Of a DNA stretch of 6,223 bases, positions 1 through 5,332 are shown piece by piece. The stretch spans positions 1 to 6,223 of the forward strand of contig VGLX01000088.1 of the NCBI GenBank assembly GCA_016866645.1, read 5' to 3'. How positions within the stretch are numbered: the stretch's first letter is position 1; each line of letters starts with the position of its first letter. This stretch comes from Candidatus Woesearchaeota archaeon (GTDB taxonomy: Archaea > Nanobdellota > Nanobdellia > SCGC-AAA011-G17 > VGLX01). Below the pieces are notes generated by a model, which did not search any database, was not told the DNA's origin, and saw only the letters and a list, made by a program, of their open reading frames with translations. A program made the position numbers and the translations under genes.

Positions 1-10
1 GAATTTTCAT
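1..10 (-). other. Possible start of a divergent minus-strand gene leaving the left edge
   Basis: On the minus strand an ATG lies at positions 10-8, followed by AAA and ATT, and then the window ends. Upstream of it the minus strand reads GGTGGTG about four bases before the ATG, which could pair with an archaeal anti-Shine-Dalgarno, and an AT-rich ATATATTATT box lies at about 51-60. The spacing would give a transcript start near position 30 and a leader of roughly 20 bases. Only three codons are visible, so no product can be named. The region could equally be the non-coding end of a neighbouring gene. Confidence 0.2.
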
Positions 11-82
11 CAAACACCACCCAACCCCCTAAAACCCAAAAGTCTTTAACAATAATATATGCAAGAACTAACTTATCAAAAT

Positions 83-108
83 TTAGCTACTACAGTATAT
101 ATTAGCTA
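83..108. repeat. Paired TTAGCTA repeats upstream of proS
   Basis: TTAGCTA occurs at 83-89 and again at 102-108, 19 bases apart start to start, which is close to two helical turns. The core TAGCTA is its own reverse complement, so the copies read as both direct and inverted repeats. A weaker AGCTAA copy lies at 149-154. The pair sits just upstream of the AT-rich promoter of the prolyl-tRNA synthetase gene and could be a binding site for a dimeric regulator. In an AT-rich spacer such short matches may also be chance. Confidence 0.25.
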
Positions 109-118
109 ACCTAATACG

Positions 119-139
119 AATAAAATAAAGTTTTATAAA
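119..139 (+). promoter_or_regulatory. Archaeal-type TATA region for proS
   Basis: Two overlapping AT-rich boxes are visible: AATAAAATAAAG at 119-130 and TTTTATAAA at 131-139. Archaeal TATA boxes are centred about 26 bases before the transcript start. The first box would give a start near 151 and a 17-base leader containing the weak AAAGGA ribosome site at 158-163. The second would give a start near 161 and a nearly leaderless mRNA. The segment is also a small inverted repeat, with ATAAAA at 120-125 and TTTTAT at 131-136. Which box is used cannot be decided from sequence. Confidence 0.5.
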
Positions 140-167
140 CCCGTCAGAGCTAATAAGAAAGGATAAA

Positions 168-1610
168 ATGGCAGAAGAAGAAAAGCAAGGAATAACTGTA
201 AAGAAAGATGCTGACTTTTCAGAGTGGTACACACAGGTCATCACCAAGTCAGGATTAGCAGATTATACCAAAGTATCCGGCTGCATAGTCTTCAGGCCTT
301 ACTCTTACGCAATCTGGGAAAAAGTCAAGGAAGAAGTAGATAAGAGGATAAAGAAGCTAGGCGTTAAGAACGCTTACTTCCCATTATTTATCCCTGAAAG
401 CCTGCTTTGCAAAGAAGCAGAACATGTAGAAGGGTTCAGCCCAGAAGTAGCATGGGTCATACAAGGCGGAGACACCAAGCTAAACGAGAAGCTAGCGGTC
501 AGGCCAACTTCTGAAGCTATAATGTACGATTCCTACTCGAAATGGATCAGGTCCTGGAGGGACTTGCCCCTAAGGATTAACCAGTGGAACAACGTCGTAA
601 GGTGGGAGTTCAAGCACCCGGTGCCATTCTTGAGGACTAGAGAGTTCTTATGGAATGAAGGTCACACTGTTTTCGCAACAAAAGAAGAAGCCGAAAAAGA
701 AATATTCGACATCTTGAACGTCTACAAGGAAGTAGTAGAAGACTACATGGCATTGTATGGATTATTGGGCAAAAAAAGCGATAGGGAGAGGTTCGCAGGC
801 GCAGAGTATACTTACTCTTTCGAATACCTGATGCCTTCTGGCAAGGCAGTGCAGGGTCCTGACGCGCATCATGACGGACAAAAATTCGCCAAAGCTTATG
901 ACATAAAATTCTTAAACAAAGACAAGAAAGAAGAATACGCTTGGCAGAACACCTGGGCGATAACCACAAGAATGCTTGGTGTTATGTTTGCCGTTCACGG
1001 AGACGACAAAGGATTAGTGCTTCCTCCGAAGATAGCTCCAACACAAGTAGTTATAGTCCCTATACTTTTCGATAACACCAAAGACAAAGTTTTGAGGAAA
1101 TCCAAAGAGATAATGGAAGAACTGGAAGAGTTCTCGGTAGAGCTCGACCAGCGGGAAGAATACAGCCCAGGATGGAAGTTCAACGAGTGGGAGCTTAAAG
1201 GAGTGCCTGTTAGAATAGAATTAGGACCCAAAGACCTAGACAAGGATCAAGCAGTAATCGTTAGACGGGACACTGGAGAAAAAACTGTAACGCCTCTAAA
1301 GAATGTGAAAAAGACTGTTAAAGAGACCCTGGATAAGATGCAAGACAGCCTGTTCAAGAAGTCTAAAAGTTTCGTAGAGGATAACCTGGAAGAAGCTGCG
1401 AATATTGACGAGTTGAAGAAGTTCTTAGATAACAAGAAGTTATGCTTAGCGCCTTGGTGCGATTCTGGAGAATGCGAAGATTGGATAAAAGATCAGACCG
1501 GTGGAGCTAAGATACTCAATATACCATTAGAGCAGCCTAAGAGCCATGGAAAATGTGTCTGGTGCGGCAAAGAAGGAAAAAGACTGGTTTACATAGGCAA
1601 GACATACTGA
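168..1610 (+). CDS. proS: Prolyl-tRNA synthetase, archaeal/eukaryotic type (class II), complete
   Basis: This 480-residue cytoplasmic enzyme attaches proline to tRNA(Pro) using ATP. The class II core is clear: RPTSE at residues 112-116, motif 2 around RWEF (145-148) with FLRTREFLWNEGH (154-166), and the motif 3 region HGDDKGLVLPP (277-287). An anticodon-binding domain follows, with SPGWKFNEWELKGVPVR (333-349) and VRRDTGEK (365-372). The C-terminal zinc module has Cys426, Cys431, Cys436, Cys463 and Cys466, and the chain ends in the conserved Tyr480. There is no bacterial editing insertion, so this is the archaeal/eukaryotic form at normal length. The ATG at 168 is the only usual start after an in-frame stop at 126-128, and a weak AAAGGA precedes it. 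One oddity is residues 229-240, QGPDAHHDGQKF, where the family usually reads like QGGTSHHLGQNF; the histidines are kept. The gene converges on the transglutaminase-like gene with a 3-base gap. Confidence 0.97.
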   Translation: MAEEEKQGITVKKDADFSEWYTQVITKSGLADYTKVSGCIVFRPYSYAIWEKVKEEVDKRIKKLGVKNAYFPLFIPESLLCKEAEHVEGFSPEVAWVIQGGDTKLNEKLAVRPTSEAIMYDSYSKWIRSWRDLPLRINQWNNVVRWEFKHPVPFLRTREFLWNEGHTVFATKEEAEKEIFDILNVYKEVVEDYMALYGLLGKKSDRERFAGAEYTYSFEYLMPSGKAVQGPDAHHDGQKFAKAYDIKFLNKDKKEEYAWQNTWAITTRMLGVMFAVHGDDKGLVLPPKIAPTQVVIVPILFDNTKDKVLRKSKEIMEELEEFSVELDQREEYSPGWKFNEWELKGVPVRIELGPKDLDKDQAVIVRRDTGEKTVTPLKNVKKTVKETLDKMQDSLFKKSKSFVEDNLEEAANIDELKKFLDNKKLCLAPWCDSGECEDWIKDQTGGAKILNIPLEQPKSHGKCVWCGKEGKRLVYIGKTY

Positions 1611-1613
1611 TTC

Positions 1614-3548
1614 TTAGAACATCCTTTTAATCCATACCCAGGCTCTTACATGTGCAGGGATATCCGTAACGTTCAGAGGCAGGTTCCTCTCCTTGGTATA
1701 CTCTTTCTTAGAAGCGTCCTCGTAAGTCATCTTGACCTTGACGAACCCGTCATAAAAGTCTTTGCCTTCAAAAGGTATTCTCAAGACTGATTTATCTGTT
1801 ACGTTATCAAACTTCGCTTCTCCAAGATACTTGATTTCAACCTTAACATTGAAAGCAGGCGATTCGGTGGCTAAATTGAGTACCAAATCATCAGATTCGT
1901 AATAGCCTATAGAATCAGGCTTCAATCCGGTTATTTGCAAGTCTGGAATCTCTACAACCTTAAGGTCTAGCTCTGTGTAGCGCACCATCTCCTTGTTCTC
2001 AGCCGCTATCGTTACTTTTTCTGTGCTTGTAAGATGCTTGATAAAGTTCAAGCTCTTAGTTTCGCCTATCCCAATAGACACTTTGTTGCAGTCTTCGGCC
2101 ATGCACACTTCGACGCCGTCTAACTGCACGTTGCCGGTATTGATGACTGCGCATTCTATGTTAGCCTCCTCAGTAGAGTAATACAACTCCTTGTCAGGTG
2201 TGCATTTCAAAAGTAAGTTTGAGAAGAAAAACTTCTTCTCCCTCTCAGACAGCTGCTTTACCAATGTCTCAGCCCAGTCCTTTGTATAATAGTCAAAGTT
2301 CTTAGCGTATTTCATAGAGCCGTAAGCTTTCTGCCCCGAAAAAGTTCGTATTTCAATTTCTGAAGTGTATATATAATCGGGCTCAAGGTCTGAAGGTATG
2401 TGGATTATCGTGTATATCCGCTTCTTTTCATAAGGCTTCAGGATCGAATGGAACACGTTTTCGCCGTTGACTATTTCCGGAGATTTTAAGAAAGAAAAAG
2501 TAAGCGGGGTGTAGAACGCATTAATGTTCTCTACGTTAACCTCTACAGGCATGTAACTTCCGAAGCTCACACGCTCTTTCACAGGCTTCACGCTAATCTT
2601 GAAATAGTCTACAGGCTTGCCTTTCCGCTCAATAACCTCTGTTTTGAAATCTAATGGTGTCGCTTTTACTTCTAATCCCCGTGCTTTCCAGTTGTACTCT
2701 ACGGATGCTATGCCAGAATCCTGCGAATCGTCCATCTTTATGTGCGTCGGGTCTACCCAGCCGTACTGGCCGAATGTGACATCGAAAGGCACCCATCCGT
2801 AGCCTGGGAAATAGACCTCTGCCCAGCCATGGTTACCGAAGCTGTTGTCCAAGTTAGAATATACTATGCCTGAAACAAACCTTGAAGGGATGTTAACCGA
2901 CCTAAGCATAGAAATGAAAAGGTTTGTTATCTCGTCGCATACCCCTCGCTTGTTTGTGAAAACCCAGCTAGCCTTCTGGTCAGCGTTTTCAGTAAGCGTG
3001 TTCAGGTCGTATTTTATGTTATCCTTAACCCAAGAGCCGACCTTGTATGCGGTTATGTAAAGGTCTGTCTCTCCAGACACCAGCTCATTGGCCTTATCTT
3101 GAATATCAGGGTTTATGTCTATCTTGTCGGTTGTTTCTGTGTATTTCTTAAGGCTGCCATCAACCGAAGATAATGGGAACTGAACCGTTTTTATGATTTT
3201 CACAAAGTCATTAGTGTTTTCCAATTCAGTGTCTACTTTGAAGTTTAACTTCTTGTCTTGCAGAGCATACCATTTTATCTGTATCGTATCCTCATTGATT
3301 GAAGAAGAGTCATAGCCGGGGTCAGTCGTCAAGGTCTGTTTTATTACCTGCTGCTGGAAATTCTCTTTAGGGAAAAGAAGCAGGTCAGCTTTTAAGTATT
3401 CCATGTACGGGCTGGATCCTGTAGTGAGGATATTAATATCCCCAGATAAATATGTCTTTAATGCTAAACTCTGGTAAGTATTAAACTCAGGCAAGACTGT
3501 CGGCAATATCATTAAGAATGCGAAAAAAAATGCGATTAGTTTTCTAAT
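1614..3548 (-). CDS. Secreted or membrane-anchored transglutaminase-like domain protein
   Basis: A transglutaminase/cysteine-protease fold domain is evident. Counting from the ATG at 3512, the catalytic triad is Cys192 (KRGVCDE), His228 (FGNHGWAEVYFPGYGW) and Asp244 (VPFDVTF). An N-terminal domain of about 150 residues precedes it. About 370 residues of beta-rich Ig/CARDB-like segments follow, with Cys437, Cys454, Cys470 and Cys475 placed to form disulfides. I set the start at an ATT codon (3548) rather than the ATG at 3512. The added 12 codons give MRKLIAFFFAFL, completing a typical signal sequence or anchor, and a strong AGAGGTGA lies seven bases before the ATT. An in-frame stop lies further upstream, with no ATG, GTG or TTG in between. 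With this start the protein has 644 residues. No small-residue signal peptidase site is obvious, so it may stay anchored. No C-terminal membrane helix is seen. The family includes cross-linking enzymes and peptidases; the substrate here is unknown. The triad assignment is strong, the role is inferred. Confidence 0.85.
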   Translation of the reverse strand: MRKLIAFFFAFLMILPTVLPEFNTYQSLALKTYLSGDINILTTGSSPYMEYLKADLLLFPKENFQQQVIKQTLTTDPGYDSSSINEDTIQIKWYALQDKKLNFKVDTELENTNDFVKIIKTVQFPLSSVDGSLKKYTETTDKIDINPDIQDKANELVSGETDLYITAYKVGSWVKDNIKYDLNTLTENADQKASWVFTNKRGVCDEITNLFISMLRSVNIPSRFVSGIVYSNLDNSFGNHGWAEVYFPGYGWVPFDVTFGQYGWVDPTHIKMDDSQDSGIASVEYNWKARGLEVKATPLDFKTEVIERKGKPVDYFKISVKPVKERVSFGSYMPVEVNVENINAFYTPLTFSFLKSPEIVNGENVFHSILKPYEKKRIYTIIHIPSDLEPDYIYTSEIEIRTFSGQKAYGSMKYAKNFDYYTKDWAETLVKQLSEREKKFFFSNLLLKCTPDKELYYSTEEANIECAVINTGNVQLDGVEVCMAEDCNKVSIGIGETKSLNFIKHLTSTEKVTIAAENKEMVRYTELDLKVVEIPDLQITGLKPDSIGYYESDDLVLNLATESPAFNVKVEIKYLGEAKFDNVTDKSVLRIPFEGKDFYDGFVKVKMTYEDASKKEYTKERNLPLNVTDIPAHVRAWVWIKRMF

Positions 3549-3555
3549 AGCCAGT

Positions 3556-3563
3556 TCACCTCT
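3556..3563 (-). promoter_or_regulatory. Strong Shine-Dalgarno that points to the ATT start
   Basis: The minus strand reads AGAGGTGA here, a seven-base match (GAGGTGA) to the complement of the archaeal 16S rRNA 3' end. It is followed by seven bases and then ATT AGA AAA. The ATG at 3512 lies 43 bases away from this site, too far for normal initiation. A CTG at 3554 is only one base away, too close. This site is therefore the main evidence for the ATT start of the transglutaminase-like gene. Confidence 0.7.
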
Positions 3564-3611
3564 TTTAAAGTATTAACGTCCGAAGTTATTATTTCTTAAT
3601 GCTAAGGTGTG

Positions 3612-3620
3612 ATATATTAA
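3612..3620 (-). promoter_or_regulatory. TATA-like box for the transglutaminase-like gene
   Basis: The minus strand reads TTAATATAT. Taking the usual archaeal distance of about 26 bases from box centre to transcript start, transcription would begin near 3590. That gives a leader of about 40 bases that includes the Shine-Dalgarno at 3563-3556. The divergent spacer 3549-3683 is otherwise AT-rich, with no further structure that I can support. Confidence 0.45.
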
Positions 3621-3652
3621 TCTTACTAATACGTTTCCAGTTATGAACAAGA

Positions 3653-3662
3653 TTTAAATATA
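3653..3662 (+). promoter_or_regulatory. TATA box for a probably leaderless acetyl-CoA synthetase beta mRNA
   Basis: TTTAAATATA lies here with a purine-rich stretch (GAACAAGA, 3645-3652) directly upstream, as expected for the TFB recognition element. Its centre is about 26-27 bases from the ATG at 3684, which is the standard distance from TATA box to transcript start in archaea. The mRNA would then begin at or within a base or two of the start codon. No Shine-Dalgarno precedes the ATG, which fits. Confidence 0.6.
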
Positions 3663-3683
3663 AGCAAGTATTGATTAAGAAGC

Positions 3684-4307
3684 ATGAAAGTTTTAGTTGA
3701 AAAAGAAGCGGAAGACTTTCTGGAAAAAGAAGGCTTCCCAGTGGTTCCTAGAAAGCTTGTTAAGAACGAGAGCGAGATGCTTAAAGCGACTAAGGAGGTA
3801 GGGTATCCTCTGGTGTTTAAAGTCGTTTCCAAGAACATCCTTCATAAGAGCGAAGTCGGCGGAGTCAAAGCGGATATAAGAAGCGAAGAAGAGGCCAAGG
3901 CGGCCTTGAAGGAAATCCTGGCTATAAAAGGCGCGGAAGGCTGCTTAGTCCAGGAGTTCATACCCGGCGACTGGTTCCTGGTAGGATTGAAGAAAGACGC
4001 TACTTTCAATCACGTCTTAGCATTCGGGACAGGAGGGGTTTACACAGAGATACTAAAAGATATATCCCTCAGGGTATGCCCAGTAACTCCCGAAGATGTT
4101 AAGAGCATGATAAAAGAGACTAAAAGCTACAAGATACTTGAAGGTGCCAGAGGGAAGAAGCGAAATGTCAAGGCTGTTGAAGACCTGCTTATGAAGATAT
4201 CCGGCCTGGTAGACAAGCATCCTGAAATCCAAGAACTAGACATCAATCCTTTAGTGGTAAATGAGAAAGCAGCTGTAATAGTAGACGCTAGGATAATATT
4301 TGACTAA
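3684..4307 (+). CDS. acdB: ADP-forming acetyl-CoA (acyl-CoA) synthetase, beta subunit (ATP-grasp)
   Basis: This 207-residue subunit is the ATP-grasp half of the enzyme that converts acyl-CoA, ADP and phosphate to acid, CoA and ATP, the main substrate-level phosphorylation step of many fermenting archaea. Visible motifs are GYPLVFKVVS (40-49), ILHKSEVGGVK (52-62), QEFIPGDWFLVGLK (90-103), FGTGGVYTEILKDISLRV (114-131) and ELDINPLVV (184-192), ending in VDARI. His54 aligns with the phosphorylated beta-subunit histidine described for the family (His71 in the Pyrococcus-type numbering that I recall). The protein lacks about 17 residues present at the N-terminus of the roughly 232-residue Pyrococcus subunit. 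This is not a start error: an in-frame TGA lies at 3672-3674 with no other start between it and the ATG. The alpha subunit, which carries the CoA-binding parts, is not in the window. Its stop overlaps that of the convergent DHH gene. The acyl substrate cannot be read from sequence. Confidence 0.9.
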   Translation: MKVLVEKEAEDFLEKEGFPVVPRKLVKNESEMLKATKEVGYPLVFKVVSKNILHKSEVGGVKADIRSEEEAKAALKEILAIKGAEGCLVQEFIPGDWFLVGLKKDATFNHVLAFGTGGVYTEILKDISLRVCPVTPEDVKSMIKETKSYKILEGARGKKRNVKAVEDLLMKISGLVDKHPEIQELDINPLVVNEKAAVIVDARIIFD

Positions 4308-5332
4308 AGGCTTAACTGTTTTCTGAGGCTATCTACGAACTTGTTTATATCTTTCGACTTTATGTTGCCTCCGCAGGCGTAATCATGGCCGCCGCCGTAT
4401 CCTTCCACGTCCTCTAACGCTTTTTCTATCACTAACGGCAGCTTATGTTTCTTGCTCCTCATGCTGAGCCTAATCTCATCGCCTTTCTTCCTGCCAACGA
4501 TTATCAGCTTGTCAGGGAAGATGTATGACAGCTCATTCGATAGTTCGCTTGTGAAGCTCATCTTCTGCGAAGGGTAGTAGAAGGCTAAGAGTTTATCATC
4601 ATTGGCTGATTTCACAGCCTTGCCTAACAGGTCCTGGTATTCCTTGTTTACTTTCTCAAACTTCCTGAAAACGAACCTTGCCCTAGAGGTTGTTTGGTTG
4701 ACAAGCTCGTAAGGGTCGTCTATCTTGGATAGTATGCTGATTCCTTTGTTGACATCAGATGTCTGCCCTTTCATTATGAATGCGAACAGCCTTATCAGCT
4801 TGCCTAACGGCTGCTTGTACATTATATCACCAGGATTATCAGTCATTTCTACAAGACCAGGATACTTCTCCATGAACTCCTCTAAGAAATCAGGTATCAG
4901 CCAGTCACCTACGCAGCCGCACATCGCAACCCACATGTGCTGCTTCACGACTTGGTAACATAAGTAGGATGTCGGGAGGTAAGCGCCAGGGTTATTGATC
5001 CTTGGGTTGTAATACCTTGTCCCTTTAGCCTCGACAGGAGAATGATGGTCTATCCATACTATAGGCACGTGAATCTGGCTTATGAAATCCTCGCTGACCA
5101 TGGGCTTGTCAAGTATGAAAACTACGTCAGGGCTGTACTCCTGGACTTTTCTCAAGAATGGAACGTCCAGCAGGGGGGAGCTTTTTATGACTACTCCTTT
5201 TCCGCGGTCTAAGAATTTTTTGAAAATCAGATATGAGCATAGCCCATCAGGGTCATCGTCAAAAAATAACAGGGGGTTCTCAGATTTTTCAAGAAAACCC
5301 TTTATCTCTGCGAGCTGCTTGTCAGTTATCAT
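4304..5332 (-). CDS. RecJ-like DHH/DHHA1 family phosphoesterase
   Basis: This 342-residue cytoplasmic protein has all DHH-superfamily metal motifs: motif I DDDPDG (25-30, Asp25, Asp27 and Asp29), motif II Asp75 in FILDKP, motif III Asp95-His96-His97 in WIDHHSP, and motif IV Asp143 in CGCVGDW. A C-terminal DHHA1 domain carries YGGGHDYACGGNI (312-324). The D-x-D-x-D-G form of motif I and the order NP...GD resemble RecJ more than NrnA nanoRNases. It is much shorter than bacterial RecJ and lacks the OB-fold region. The likely activity is Mn-dependent cleavage of phosphodiesters in single-stranded DNA, short RNA or a nucleotide signal; which one is not decidable here. I start at the ATG at 5332. 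It overlaps the upstream stop as ATGA, GGAAGAG lies about eight bases before it, and conservation begins just after it. An in-frame ATG at 5392 would only add 20 residues read out of frame from the upstream gene. The two genes are probably cotranscribed and translationally coupled. Confidence 0.88.
   Translation of the reverse strand: MITDKQLAEIKGFLEKSENPLLFFDDDPDGLCSYLIFKKFLDRGKGVVIKSSPLLDVPFLRKVQEYSPDVVFILDKPMVSEDFISQIHVPIVWIDHHSPVEAKGTRYYNPRINNPGAYLPTSYLCYQVVKQHMWVAMCGCVGDWLIPDFLEEFMEKYPGLVEMTDNPGDIMYKQPLGKLIRLFAFIMKGQTSDVNKGISILSKIDDPYELVNQTTSRARFVFRKFEKVNKEYQDLLGKAVKSANDDKLLAFYYPSQKMSFTSELSNELSYIFPDKLIIVGRKKGDEIRLSMRSKKHKLPLVIEKALEDVEGYGGGHDYACGGNIKSKDINKFVDSLRKQLSL

Noticed and set aside
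20..25. Motif I of the DHH protein lacking the usual histidine
   Set aside because: Compared with RecJ (D-x-D-x-D-G) rather than NrnA, the Asp25, Asp27 and Asp29 pattern is intact, so no key residue is missing. The numbers given here are residue positions of that protein, not bases.
637..1435. Three minus-strand open frames inside proS (637-969, 995-1243, 1247-1435)
   Set aside because: They lie antisense to a fully conserved synthetase, have low-complexity Ser/Leu/Arg-rich products and no domain; they are shadows.
1993..3060. Plus-strand open frames inside the transglutaminase-like gene (1993-2181, 2617-2802, 2845-3060)
   Set aside because: They are antisense to a gene with a clear catalytic triad and have no recognisable domain or ribosome site.
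3523..3530. A8 run as a terminator or phase-variable tract
   Set aside because: It encodes Phe-Phe-Phe in the signal sequence of the minus-strand gene. The alternative upstream frames are closed, so slippage would not create another start, and no stem precedes it.
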